Shown here: positions 36,049-45,389 of the stretch, in pieces
Numbering within the stretch: the first letter of the stretch is position 1
How the letters are laid out: every line of letters begins with the position of its first letter
Assembly (NCBI RefSeq): GCF_000424105.1
Contig: NZ_AUJG01000004.1
Coordinates: 62,001 to 126,000 of the forward strand
DNA length: 64,000 bases
Direction: 5' to 3'
Source: Lachnospira multipara ATCC 19207
GTDB lineage: Bacteria > Bacillota > Clostridia > Lachnospirales > Lachnospiraceae
Made by a program: the position numbers and the translations under genes
The notes under the pieces: generated by a model
The model's input: the letters and a program-made list of their open reading frames with translations, nothing else
Database searches by the model: none
Told to the model about the DNA's origin: nothing

Positions 36049-37443
36049 ATGTTTAGATTCAAAAATTATTTAAAGCGTGCCACAGCTTTACTTGGCGCAG
36101 CCGCTCTTTTAGTATCTAGCCCTATACAGACCTTTGCAGCTCTTTCATCCACTGGTAGCGTAGTATCCTCAGTAGATACAAGCTCTACCACATGGCCAAG
36201 TGCCCCAGATGTTTCAGCAGGAAGCTGTATTCTTATAGACGCAGATACAGGCTCAATTCTTTACGAAAAAAATGCCTATGAGAAATGTTATCCCGCAAGT
36301 ACAACTAAGATTCTAACCGGACTTCTTACTATTGAAAATTGCAGCATGTCCGACATTGTTACATTTTCAAAGGAAGCTGTAGAGTCCGTCAATATAACAG
36401 AAGATGCCAACCTTGGTACAAAGGAAGGCGAGCAATACACAGTTGAACAGGCCCTATACGGAATGCTTTTATATTCCGCTAATGAAATTGCCTATGGCCT
36501 TGCAGAACACGTAGCAGGCGATTTAGAGAGCTTTGTGGACATGATGAATGCCAAAGCCTCTGAAGTTGGCGCCCTTAATACACATTTTGCCAATGCCAGT
36601 GGACTTTTTGATCAGAATCACTACACAACAGCCTATGATATGGCAATGATAGCAAGAGCTTGTTACAACAACGCTACTTTCGTTAGCATCGATTCGACTT
36701 ACACAACTTATACAATTCCAGCAACTAATAAGACGGACACAGCTAGAACCTTCAAGCACCGTCACAAGATGCTCTATGGTAGGGAATATTACTATGAATA
36801 CTGCAAGGGCGGTAAGACTGGATTTACAGACGAATCACAATATACTCTTGTAACATTTGCAGAAAAAGACGGAATGCGACTAATCTGTGTAACCTTCCAG
36901 GAGCCAGATGATGCAAGCCGATTTGTGGATACTAAGGCCCTTTTTGAATGGGGTTTTGAGAACTTCACAAAGACAACTACTTCAAGCAGTAACATAAGCT
37001 CGCTTCTAACAAACGATACAATCTACACATCAGATGTATTTACAAGCAGAGCTCTAAACTATAACTTAACAGCTTCATTTATTACAATTCCTAACTCTGG
37101 TTCTTCATCAGACGTTACGGTTGCAATTGATGATAACTATGACTTAGCTAACGACAACGGAGATTTAACGGTGCATTTAAAGTATCTGTTTGGTGAAAAT
37201 GTAGTAGGTACCACAACCCTAACGATTTCCTCAAACGATTCCACAAACACCAGTCTCTTGCCTTATTTAGAGGAGTCTGACTCAAGCTCAAACTACACGG
37301 CAAAGAAATGCCTAAGAATTAATCTTTGGATTTTACTCGGTGTCATTGCATTTGCAATAATTCTTGCCTTTGTAATTAAGAATTATAATTCTAATAGCAG
37401 GCGTAGAAGACGACATGCCTCAAAGAGAAAATTAAGATTCTAA
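36049..37443 (+). CDS. D-alanyl-D-alanine carboxypeptidase (S11, PBP5-like)
   Basis: A 464-residue secreted, membrane-anchored penicillin-binding protein that trims the terminal D-Ala from peptidoglycan stem peptides. The signal peptide ends near QTFAA (about 31). The active-site triads are S84-T-T-K87, S143-A-N145 and K256-T-G258. A long C-terminal region (about 310-415) is followed by a transmembrane helix (LWILLGVIAFAIILAFVIK) and a basic tail, a common DacA/DacF layout in clostridia. It is divergent from trmB and ends at its own terminator. Confidence 0.95.
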   Translation: MFRFKNYLKRATALLGAAALLVSSPIQTFAALSSTGSVVSSVDTSSTTWPSAPDVSAGSCILIDADTGSILYEKNAYEKCYPASTTKILTGLLTIENCSMSDIVTFSKEAVESVNITEDANLGTKEGEQYTVEQALYGMLLYSANEIAYGLAEHVAGDLESFVDMMNAKASEVGALNTHFANASGLFDQNHYTTAYDMAMIARACYNNATFVSIDSTYTTYTIPATNKTDTARTFKHRHKMLYGREYYYEYCKGGKTGFTDESQYTLVTFAEKDGMRLICVTFQEPDDASRFVDTKALFEWGFENFTKTTTSSSNISSLLTNDTIYTSDVFTSRALNYNLTASFITIPNSGSSSDVTVAIDDNYDLANDNGDLTVHLKYLFGENVVGTTTLTISSNDSTNTSLLPYLEESDSSSNYTAKKCLRINLWILLGVIAFAIILAFVIKNYNSNSRRRRRHASKRKLRF

Positions 37444-37500
37444 ATAACTAATTAGAAATTAAATAAATTATAAATTTAAATAAACCATAAATTTGAATGC

Positions 37501-37535
37501 CCCCGGCCAGGAATAAATCCTGACCAGGGGTTTTT
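37501..37535 (+). terminator. Intrinsic terminator of the carboxypeptidase gene
   Basis: A GC-rich stem (37501-37512 with 37518-37530, one bulge and one G-T pair) is followed by TTTTT on the plus strand. Confidence 0.88.
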
Positions 37536-37632
37536 ATAATGAGGGGGACTGGAAAGCAAAAATAAATTTGGGCGACTTTAACTAAGGTGTCTAAATCACC
37601 CTTTCCAAAAATATATATAAAGTTGTTCTATA

Positions 37633-37679
37633 AAGAGATTCTCTAGGTGGGAGTTCCCTCTCCCACCTAAGGAGAGTCT
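37633..37679 (-). terminator. Terminator after fliS
   Basis: A long hairpin with the core AGGTGGGAG/CTCCCACCT and imperfect outer arms lies 55 bases after the fliS stop codon. Downstream the minus strand is T/A-rich. Confidence 0.7.
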
Positions 37680-37733
37680 ATGGTATAGCACATCAAAAGC
37701 ATTTTTAAAGACATCTTGTCTTTTGGAACATTT

Positions 37734-38198
37734 CTAAACTATGTAGCCTCGGTTTGCATTGTTTGTAACCGATTCGCAAGCTCCGAGTCTAGAATAGGTC
37801 AAACCAGCGTATACATTTTGCGTATTCTTCATAAGTGGTGCTGATTCGTCCGCTTTACTAACCTCATAAAAACTCTTTCTTAATTTGCTAAGTAAAGCTA
37901 TAACCCTTTCTAATTCACCGTTGTCTAGCTTTACAGAGGCTGAAATTAAGCTTCTTTTTATGTGGTTATATATAATAAACAAATTTTGTGATAAATCAAA
38001 TTCCATGTTAAGACCAACTATTAATTGATCAATAGCTCTTCCTGCATTTACAATATTATGTCGTTTTTCTTCAACTTTTTCTAACTGGCAGGCTTCCTTT
38101 AAATAGTCAATTGCCAAGTCATAAATAACTACAACTAATTGAGATCTATTCGCCTGTGATATTCTATATGAATAGGTTCTAATTAAATCATTATTCAT
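37734..38198 (-). CDS. fliS: Flagellin export chaperone FliS-like protein
   Basis: A 154-residue helical protein. Its core matches FliS, the cytoplasmic chaperone that keeps flagellin unfolded until export. Matching parts are the SQLVVVIYDLAIDYLKEAC helix, the NIVNAGRAIDQLIVGLNMEFD helix, and NLFIIYNHIKRSLISASVKLD. The C-terminal ~25 residues extend beyond typical FliS. It follows the flagellin gene by 45 bases, with AAGGA before the start, so both are probably expressed from the flagellin sigma-D promoter. Sequence conservation is moderate, but the position strongly supports the call. Confidence 0.85.
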   Translation of the reverse strand: MNNDLIRTYSYRISQANRSQLVVVIYDLAIDYLKEACQLEKVEEKRHNIVNAGRAIDQLIVGLNMEFDLSQNLFIIYNHIKRSLISASVKLDNGELERVIALLSKLRKSFYEVSKADESAPLMKNTQNVYAGLTYSRLGACESVTNNANRGYIV

Positions 38199-38243
38199 AA
38201 CTGTCCTTCCCTTAATATGTCCATATTTTACAAAGTTGTTTCT

Positions 38244-39809
38244 TTACTGATTTAAAATCTGTAATACCTCAGCAGGTCTTTGATTAGCCTGTGAAAGAAT
38301 TGAAGTTGCTGCCTGAGTCATTACTGTGTAGCTTGTGTATTCTGTCATCTCCTCAGCCATGTCAGTATCTGTCATAACTGAAAGTGCCTTTGTAAGATTT
38401 TCTGAAGATACGTCTAAGTTGTTTTCTGTGTGCTCGAATCTATTTTCATAAGCACCAAGCTGAGAACGAACTTTGTTTAGCTTAGTAATGGCGTCATCTA
38501 CAATGTCAATTGAGAGCTGAGCTGTGTAGCCAGTCATGACATTGATATGTTCTGTCTTTAATGTATAAGTTGAGATTTCAGGTACATTTATAATAATAAC
38601 CTGATCCTGATTAGCTCCTATATGAACACTTAATGTTCCAACATCAGTTACTTCCTGATTGATTTCTTCTGCTGAACCTGCAATTAAAACCTGTGACTTG
38701 CCGCTATTTCTAGTCTTATCGTTAAATACTGTACCTGATACATTTCCTGGAACATCTAAGACAAATTCCTTGTTATTTACATCTGTAATAGTGATTATTG
38801 TTCCCTTTGTAGACATTACTGCTGAGTTTTCAAAGCCTACTCTAGAGGTAACTCCTGACTCTGTAACCGTTGAAAATTCTGCAGTTACATCAGTTCCTTC
38901 TGCGATTACCTCATCGTTATAAGCTGCCGGCATACCGAGTAAATTTGCAAGCTCTTGGTTATCACAAGTTATATTTAATTTCTGATCTGAACCATACTGA
39001 TTTGTCATCATTACAAGGTATGTAGAATTATAAGTTGTTGCTGGCACATATCCTGCATACTCAGTACCGTTAGTCTTTGTGTCGTTGGAATAAGGGTCAA
39101 CTATTGTAAATGCACTGCCACCGGCATTATTCATGCCTGTAACAATTTTTCCCATAACAGTATCTAGAGTATCTCCTGCCTCAATGTCTACAATATAGCC
39201 ATTGATGTTAATACCCCCTGCCTGTCCTTCTCCAATTACTTGTGTGTCTGTCATTGTGATTGTTGAACTTGCCACTGCAACTGCCTGTCTTGCATCGCTA
39301 GTTACAGTAATGCCATAGATACCAGCTACGAAGTTATCAGTACATTCTAACTGATTAACTCCCTGGTAGTCGGAATAAACTCGACGAGTTAAATTTCCGT
39401 TAATTAAAGATTGAGTATTAAACTCTGTTTGATCTGAAATTCTATCTATTTCTGAATTGATATTATTAATTTCTTCCTGAATAGATCTACGTTCATTATC
39501 AGAGTTAACATCGTTGGCTGCCTGAACTGTTAGTTCCTTAAGTCTTGTAAGCATAGACTGAATCTCTGCCATTGCACCTTCAGCTGTGTTAAGTACTGAT
39601 ACGCCATCAGAGGCATTATTATTAGCCTGATTAAGGCCTCTAATCTGCATTCTCATTTTCTCTGAAATGGCACATCCAGCCGGATCATCTAGGGAACTAT
39701 TTAATTTATAACCAGATGATAATCTCTCAATTGAGGTAGATAAAGCGTTCTGCGCTTTTTGCAAAGCGTTATTAGAAACGATGGCTGATATATTAGTATT
39801 AATTCTCAT
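38244..39809 (-). CDS. Flagellin
   Basis: A 521-residue flagellin, the filament subunit. The N-terminal D0/D1 domain starts MRINTNISAIVSNNALQKAQ and includes ERLSSGYKLNSSLDDPAG and MLTRLKELTVQAAND. The C-terminal D1/D0 ends in ILSQANQRPAEVLQILNQ. Residues of about 150-430 form a variable, Thr/Val/Asn-rich outer region with no family I know. In the TLR5-contact segment the position of Salmonella's conserved arginine is lysine (LKELTVQ), so recognition could be altered. A GAGG site and a sigma-D promoter precede the gene. It forms an operon with fliS. Confidence 0.96.
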   Translation of the reverse strand: MRINTNISAIVSNNALQKAQNALSTSIERLSSGYKLNSSLDDPAGCAISEKMRMQIRGLNQANNNASDGVSVLNTAEGAMAEIQSMLTRLKELTVQAANDVNSDNERRSIQEEINNINSEIDRISDQTEFNTQSLINGNLTRRVYSDYQGVNQLECTDNFVAGIYGITVTSDARQAVAVASSTITMTDTQVIGEGQAGGININGYIVDIEAGDTLDTVMGKIVTGMNNAGGSAFTIVDPYSNDTKTNGTEYAGYVPATTYNSTYLVMMTNQYGSDQKLNITCDNQELANLLGMPAAYNDEVIAEGTDVTAEFSTVTESGVTSRVGFENSAVMSTKGTIITITDVNNKEFVLDVPGNVSGTVFNDKTRNSGKSQVLIAGSAEEINQEVTDVGTLSVHIGANQDQVIIINVPEISTYTLKTEHINVMTGYTAQLSIDIVDDAITKLNKVRSQLGAYENRFEHTENNLDVSSENLTKALSVMTDTDMAEEMTEYTSYTVMTQAATSILSQANQRPAEVLQILNQ

Positions 39810-39879
39810 AGTAAAACCTCACTTTTTGTCCTCCACCGCCCTGTGAAAAATCTCAAGTATTAACTTCCTTGTACTTTAT

Positions 39880-39905
39880 ATATCGGACTTATTTCCCATT
39901 TCTTA
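39880..39905 (-). promoter_or_regulatory. Sigma-D (FliA-type) promoter of flagellin
   Basis: On the minus strand TAAG (39902-39905) and TCCGATAT (39880-39887) are 14 bases apart. This is close to the sigma-D/sigma-28 consensus of TAAA and GCCGATAT, and it lies about 70 bases before the flagellin start. Confidence 0.8.
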
Positions 39906-39963
39906 ACGTGACTAGTGCATTTTTATCCTTGTATTGTTTGAATAATCCTTGATGAAAATGCAT

Positions 39964-42900
39964 CTAAACCATTACAGTTACCATATCCCTAGCAATTTCA
40001 TATAAGCTTTCAGTTGGAATTTGTGTCGCTTTTTTTCTATTTTCATTTTGAAAAATTTCATTAAAAGTTACTTCAGTAAATCCATGCTGATTTCTTAATA
40101 CAGCCTCTAGATCAGACTTTAAAGTTTCTAATGCCCGGTCGCTGTTTTCAATGCTAAGAGATAAATTTACAGATAAGTCATTAACTTCTAAATTAAGCTC
40201 ACTGCAGCCATAAGTTTTGCTGTTTAATTTAATTGCAAGACTAGATACTTCCTCCTCACTAACAAGGCTCACATTCATAATTCCTAGGCCTTCTTCAGTC
40301 ATATAGGGGATTTTGTAGTCTCTTTCTTTAGCTCTATTAGCAATATAATTAAACTGTCTTGTGGACTTTCTATACATATCAAACAACTGGTAATCAAGAT
40401 CATCAATAGTTGAATCTTCTGCCAAATTACGCATAGAATCAGAAGCATCAATTGGATTGTTTATATCTGTTAATCTTCCTTCTATTAAAGCTTCAAGTTC
40501 TTCCTTACTAGCATCTACAAGTTCAGAAATATAATTTGATAAGTCTGGCTCATGTCCGATTTTTTCAATAACATTTTCAAGATTATCAATTTTATTATTC
40601 TTATCAAACTTGTAGTTCTCATAAGTTGCCAAACTAATATTAGAAGACTGCATAAACTCACTGACAGCTTTTATGTTACCAATATTTACTGCCATGTCGT
40701 TTTCTTTCAATTCTTCATAAAGCCTATCTTCTGCACTTCCATCCTCTAAATTAGTGGCATCTGTTAACTCCCTTACATATCGGTAATCTAGCTGTCTTTC
40801 TAGTTCTGGGTCATACTCACTATTTAAGTCATTAACAAAATCCTCCACCCCTTCACTTAAGATTCCATACTTATCATCTACCTTCTTAAGAGTATTAGGA
40901 GTAATTAGTTTCTCGCTATTCATAAATAGAGAAGTGTAATAATTTACCTCACCAGAAACCTCTGCCAAGCCAGTATCCTCACTAATAAGTTCGTCAATAC
41001 CTGCATGCTTCCTGCTTTCATAAGCTGTCATTAAATTAGACATGGTTACAGAGCTACCCTGCTTAATTAACCTGCCCACAGATTCACCTGCATCACGAGT
41101 AAAAATGTTCATCATCTGATAAATACCTATAAACATCTTTCTCTCGGACTTTGTAATATTATCTGTCTGGTCTAATTTATACAAAAACTTAGAAAACTTC
41201 TCTTCATTTAATAGACTTGCCCCGTCATTCTCTAAAATTAAGAACTTATTAAGGTCATTAATATCCGCATCCATTGGATTAATGCCCTCTCTAATCATCT
41301 TTAGGACAGTCTCTGGCTTCATATTGTTAATAAGATTTTTAAGGGTCTCGTTGACCTCCTTAATCTTGTCTACATTTTCCTTAGTCTCCTCCATACCATT
41401 AAGGGCAAGGATTCTAATAGCGTCTTTGTTAGCCTGATTATAATCTAGGCCAAGGCTATCCATAAGGCTCTCGGCACTATTATTAACCGCCTTAACTATA
41501 GAGTCTCCAAGATCAGCCCTAATCTGTGTTCCCACAGTTTCCACTGTGTTATTGTATCTGTCAAAGCTCTTCTTTAGCTGGCCCGCAAGACTTGCAGTGT
41601 AAGAAAGAGTCATGGTCTGAATCTGACTATTAGTATTAAGCATCTTATTGAAAATGTATATCGGAGATTCCTTTATCTCTTCTAAGGCCATTTCTGTTTC
41701 CACTAAGCTAGTCAAACTCTCCCTATCAAGGTCTGTAGCAAGTATGTTATTGCTTGCTGTTGTGACATTTTTATAGAGCTCTTCATTTAATTTAGAAATA
41801 GGTGTAGTCATAATCTTAGCCGCATTGTTAATAAGGAAAGACCTTGCACTAACACTCATAAGAATTCTAGTTTCAAGTAAAGTTACATATGCCTTATTTG
41901 TCTCATTTGTTCTAAAATCTATTTCATCTTCTAGCTGGAAATCAGCTAGAACTTCTAAATCCTTCTCATAGTTATCTTCTGGCTCAGTATCTATATAAGA
42001 ATTTCTACTAATCTCCTGCTTAAGGTTTTCAATAGTTAATTCTCTATTTCTAGATAGCAAGCTTTCAACTTCACTATAACTAGCGTCATTTACCACTTCA
42101 AAGCTTTCAGCTACAGTTTCTAATTTTGAAGATTTACTAGTTAAATCTATCTCACCTAAGTCCCTTGAAATCAGCTTATTTTCTAGCATTTTATCAATTA
42201 CTGAGGCCTTTCCTAGCATAGATTTCATGTCTGAAATATTCAAAGAATCTAAAGCCTCTAACTTTTCAAGGTTTTCTGAAGTTACGGCAATGTCACTGCG
42301 TAAAAGTGTCTTTGCATTTTCAAAAGCCGCTGATAAATCATCACAGCCAGACTCCTGTACTAGGCGCACTAACTGTGGTTTCATGCTATCTAAATCCGCT
42401 TCACTTATCTGACTTTGTCTATTAGCGCTTGTGCTTGTGGCAAACTCTGCTGTATATAAATCCTTAATAGATGCAGATAGATTATTCTCTACAATATAGA
42501 GTTTTGCAGAACTTGATAGTTCTTCTAATTTGTCCAATTTATTCAAATTTTCCTGGATTGTGTTTAGATCCTCTTCCTCTAATTGCACACCAAGACCTTG
42601 TAATTTATCTTCGATTTTATTGGCTAAGACCTTCGAGCCTGTAGCATTTTCAATAGCCTCCTTACTAACTCCATTGCCATATGCCCTATAGTTTTTACAA
42701 TGCATAGAAAGCTCAACTCTAATCTTATCAATTATGCTTAGCATCTCTTCTTTAGAGCTATCTGTAAGATTATAACCATCCTCTCCAAGCTCTACTGCTT
42801 CACTTCCTGATAGCTTCTTCATAAGGGCATTTAGGCCAATCTTAGCATCTGTAGCACTTTGCATAATCTGAGACTTTACATCATCAGCTTCCTTTAATAA

Positions 42901-43071
42901 GTCATCATAGGAACTTGAAATCTTCTTCTCCCCCTTAGACACGACAACAGCGGCAAATGTGTCTTTCACACCTGCCGTGTTATCTAGGGTTTTATTTAAT
43001 ATATTTATAGAAGGACTGTTTTCCTTAATTTCGTTTTTTACAAAATTGCTTCCATCAATATTTAATGCCAT
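39964..43071 (-). CDS. Giant FliK-like flagellar protein (DUF6240-like)
   Basis: A 1035-residue, mostly helical and acidic protein with no signal peptide. Residues ~60-900 are long helical stretches without recognisable enzyme motifs. The C-terminal ~110 residues read like the FliK C-terminal domain: YMTEEGLGIMNVSLVSEEEV, then alternating strands, then RALETLKSDLEAVLRNQHGF followed by EVTF. This corresponds to the LG-x-V strand and the final helix-strand of hook-length control proteins. I also associate it with the Lachnospiraceae family DUF6240. A sigma-D promoter and the flagellin genes next door support a flagellar role. The start at 43071 has AAGGAG six bases upstream, within a hairpin. 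Confidence 0.6.
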   Translation of the reverse strand: MALNIDGSNFVKNEIKENSPSINILNKTLDNTAGVKDTFAAVVVSKGEKKISSSYDDLLKEADDVKSQIMQSATDAKIGLNALMKKLSGSEAVELGEDGYNLTDSSKEEMLSIIDKIRVELSMHCKNYRAYGNGVSKEAIENATGSKVLANKIEDKLQGLGVQLEEEDLNTIQENLNKLDKLEELSSSAKLYIVENNLSASIKDLYTAEFATSTSANRQSQISEADLDSMKPQLVRLVQESGCDDLSAAFENAKTLLRSDIAVTSENLEKLEALDSLNISDMKSMLGKASVIDKMLENKLISRDLGEIDLTSKSSKLETVAESFEVVNDASYSEVESLLSRNRELTIENLKQEISRNSYIDTEPEDNYEKDLEVLADFQLEDEIDFRTNETNKAYVTLLETRILMSVSARSFLINNAAKIMTTPISKLNEELYKNVTTASNNILATDLDRESLTSLVETEMALEEIKESPIYIFNKMLNTNSQIQTMTLSYTASLAGQLKKSFDRYNNTVETVGTQIRADLGDSIVKAVNNSAESLMDSLGLDYNQANKDAIRILALNGMEETKENVDKIKEVNETLKNLINNMKPETVLKMIREGINPMDADINDLNKFLILENDGASLLNEEKFSKFLYKLDQTDNITKSERKMFIGIYQMMNIFTRDAGESVGRLIKQGSSVTMSNLMTAYESRKHAGIDELISEDTGLAEVSGEVNYYTSLFMNSEKLITPNTLKKVDDKYGILSEGVEDFVNDLNSEYDPELERQLDYRYVRELTDATNLEDGSAEDRLYEELKENDMAVNIGNIKAVSEFMQSSNISLATYENYKFDKNNKIDNLENVIEKIGHEPDLSNYISELVDASKEELEALIEGRLTDINNPIDASDSMRNLAEDSTIDDLDYQLFDMYRKSTRQFNYIANRAKERDYKIPYMTEEGLGIMNVSLVSEEEVSSLAIKLNSKTYGCSELNLEVNDLSVNLSLSIENSDRALETLKSDLEAVLRNQHGFTEVTFNEIFQNENRKKATQIPTESLYEIARDMVTVMV

Positions 43072-43075
43072 AAAA

Positions 43076-43131
43076 AACTCCTTACTTGCCAACATAATCA
43101 TCTCTATGATTATTATCGGAAGTAAGGAGTT
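43076..43131 (-). terminator. glgB terminator that overlaps the next gene's ribosome site
   Basis: On the minus strand a perfect 12-bp stem (43120-43131 with 43076-43087) encloses a second 8-bp stem with an AGAG loop. The 3' arm contains AAGGAG, the ribosome site of the FliK-like gene, and is followed by six T and then ATG. In read-through RNA it would both terminate and hide the ribosome site. Confidence 0.75.
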
Positions 43132-43139
43132 AAAATATA
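43113..43139 (-). promoter_or_regulatory. Sigma-D promoter nested in the glgB terminator
   Basis: On the minus strand TATA (43136-43139) and TCCGATAA (43113-43120) are 15 bases apart, matching the same -10 type as the flagellin promoter. The 15-base spacer covers most of the 5' arm of the terminator, so a transcript started here would lack that arm and leave the ribosome site open. Confidence 0.6.
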
Positions 43140-43151
43140 AGTTAATGTTTT

Positions 43152-45152
43152 TTACTTAATTTTTGTTGGTAAACAACGGCTAACATCACCATCAAATTCA
43201 TAAACGTTAATGCCGTATTTATCAAGGTCTACAAGGAGTGAGTTATCATATCCATCACAATTTCCCTCAACTGAAGAAATTGTTTTTTTCATGTTTTCCT
43301 CATCATTGCCAAGAACTAATTTATACTTGCCAGCAATTGGTGTGCCCACTCTAAAGGATGGACGCTCAATTGGTGTAAAGTTAAGTACGAAGAGTAAATT
43401 TTTCTTCTTATTAGGACTAACTCTAATGAAGGATAAAACACTATTGTCCTTGTCGTTAGCATTAATCCATCTAAAGCCCTTATCATCGTAGTCAGTCTCG
43501 TAAAGGGCTGGATATTTCTTATATAGGTTCATACATTTTGCTGTAAATTCCTGCATATCCTTGTGAGACTCATCATCAAGCAAGTACCAATCAAGGGACT
43601 TCTTCTCGCTCCACTCATTCCACTGGCCAAATTCCTGACCCATGAAAAGTAGCTTCTTTCCTGGATGTCCAGCCATATAAGCGTAAGCAAGCTTAAGATT
43701 TGCAAACTTGTCTTCCCTATCTCCTGGCATCTTTCCAAGCATTGAGCACTTAAGGTGCACTACCTCGTCGTGAGACAATACTAATATGAAGTTCTCGCTA
43801 TATGCATACATTAATGAAAATGTAATTCTGCCGTGATTAAACTTTCTAAAGTAAGGATCAAGCTTCATATACTCTGTGAAATCATGCATCCAACCCATGT
43901 TCCACTTAAATGTAAAGCCTAAGCACTCACCATTATCTGGATCACCTGAAACCATTGGCCAAGCTGTAGACTCCTCAGCAATAGAAATTGCCTGTGGGAA
44001 TCTCTTTCTAAGCATGCTATTAAAGTGCTTTAAGAAGCTCATAGCTTCAAGGTTTCCGTTATCACCATATTTATTAGGAATCCAATTTCCATCTGTTCTA
44101 CCATAATCAAGGTATAACATAGAAGCAACGGCATCAACTCTAAGTCCATCCACGTGGAACTTATCAACCCAGTAAAGGCCATTAGCTATAAGGAAGTTAG
44201 AGACTTCATTTTTCTCATAATCAAAAACTAATGTACCCCAGTCAGGATGCTCTCCCTTTCTTGGATCAGCATACTCGTAAACGCAGCTGCCATCAAACTT
44301 TGCAAGGCCATGGGCATCTTTTGGAAAATGTGCTGGAACCCAGTCAAGGATTACACCAATCTTCTTTTTATGCATGTAATCTACAAAATACATAAAGTCT
44401 TCAGGATCGCCGTATCTTGCTGTTGGTGCATAGTAACCAGTTACCTGATAACCCCATGAACCATCAAAAGGATACTCAGCAATACCCATAAGCTCAATGT
44501 GAGTATAGCCCATGCTTGATACATATTCTGCAAGTTCAGGTGCAATCTCTCTATAATTAAAGAAACCATCATCTGAATCTTCTACCTTCTTCTTCCATGA
44601 ACCAATATGACACTCATAGATTGACATAGGAACCTTTAAATGGTCTTCCTTCTTCTTCTCTTCAATCCACTTGCTATCTTTCCATGTGAAATTGTTTAAA
44701 TTGGTAATCTTAGATGCTGTTGCAGGTCTTAATTCTGCTGCATTAGCGTATGGATCAGCCTTATAAAGAGCCTTTCCTTCTTGAGTTATAATTAAGAACT
44801 TATATAATTGATTTTCCTTAGCGCCTTCAATAAATAATTCGTAAACGCCTCCGTCAGATATCTTCTTCATATCATAACCGTAAGCATCCCAATTATTGAA
44901 ATCGCCTACAACATAGACTTCTCTAGCTCTTGGAGCCCAAACAACAAAATAAACGCCCTCTTTTCCATCTTTAGTACAAAGATGAGCGCCCATCTTATTA
45001 TAAATTTCATAATGTGTTCCATTTCCAAAAAGATAAGCATCTACCTCAGTAAATTCTAAGTCCTTGAAATCTGGAGTTGTACTCGTTTTAATAACAGTCT
45101 TGCTATTATTCTTACCATTATTCTTGCTATTAGTATTTCTAGCCTTACTCAT
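43152..45152 (-). CDS. glgB: 1,4-alpha-glucan branching enzyme
   Basis: A 666-residue GH13 branching enzyme that makes the alpha-1,6 branches of glycogen. After a basic, Asn/Lys-rich leader (1-25), a CBM48 domain follows (VYFVVWAPRAREVYVVGDFNNW). The (beta/alpha)8 barrel has the catalytic triad D340 (GLRVDAV), E393 (SIAEES) and D462 (LSHDEV), and the C-terminal beta domain closes the protein. The ATG at 45152 is preferred; a GTG four codons upstream is possible. No other glg gene is adjacent. Glycogen storage in this organism is inferred from this gene alone. Confidence 0.96.
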   Translation of the reverse strand: MSKARNTNSKNNGKNNSKTVIKTSTTPDFKDLEFTEVDAYLFGNGTHYEIYNKMGAHLCTKDGKEGVYFVVWAPRAREVYVVGDFNNWDAYGYDMKKISDGGVYELFIEGAKENQLYKFLIITQEGKALYKADPYANAAELRPATASKITNLNNFTWKDSKWIEEKKKEDHLKVPMSIYECHIGSWKKKVEDSDDGFFNYREIAPELAEYVSSMGYTHIELMGIAEYPFDGSWGYQVTGYYAPTARYGDPEDFMYFVDYMHKKKIGVILDWVPAHFPKDAHGLAKFDGSCVYEYADPRKGEHPDWGTLVFDYEKNEVSNFLIANGLYWVDKFHVDGLRVDAVASMLYLDYGRTDGNWIPNKYGDNGNLEAMSFLKHFNSMLRKRFPQAISIAEESTAWPMVSGDPDNGECLGFTFKWNMGWMHDFTEYMKLDPYFRKFNHGRITFSLMYAYSENFILVLSHDEVVHLKCSMLGKMPGDREDKFANLKLAYAYMAGHPGKKLLFMGQEFGQWNEWSEKKSLDWYLLDDESHKDMQEFTAKCMNLYKKYPALYETDYDDKGFRWINANDKDNSVLSFIRVSPNKKKNLLFVLNFTPIERPSFRVGTPIAGKYKLVLGNDEENMKKTISSVEGNCDGYDNSLLVDLDKYGINVYEFDGDVSRCLPTKIK

Positions 45153-45180
45153 TTTCCTAAACACCTCTTAATTTCTATCC

Positions 45181-45212
45181 GTAATTAACCATTTTTCTCT
45201 ATAGTTAATTAC
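45181..45212. promoter_or_regulatory. Inverted repeat upstream of glgB
   Basis: GTAATTAAC (45181-45189) and GTTAATTAC (45204-45212) form a perfect 9-bp inverted repeat with a 14-base gap, just upstream of glgB. It could be an operator for an AT-preferring regulator or a hairpin in the 5' leader. Confidence 0.4.
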
Positions 45213-45312
45213 ATAATTCCCCTGTGTAAATAACTAAACGTTTTTACTTTTTTTAGTTTACCATATTTTAATTATAATTACTAATTATTTTTGACTTTAG
45301 GTCATTATTTTT

Positions 45313-45341
45313 TTGCCCTTTTTCTAGCTTTGTGATATACT
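45313..45341 (+). promoter_or_regulatory. Sigma-A promoter of the MraY-like gene
   Basis: TTGCCC (45313-45318) and TATACT (45336-45341) are 17 bases apart, about 49 bases before the start codon. Confidence 0.65.
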
Positions 45342-45389
45342 TACGCGTGAAAAAATTTTAACCAGTTAGAAAACTTATGGGAGGCCATT

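Noticed and set aside
37633-37679. Riboswitch or regulatory RNA between the carboxypeptidase and fliS
   Set aside because: A simple GC-rich hairpin after fliS explains it as a terminator.
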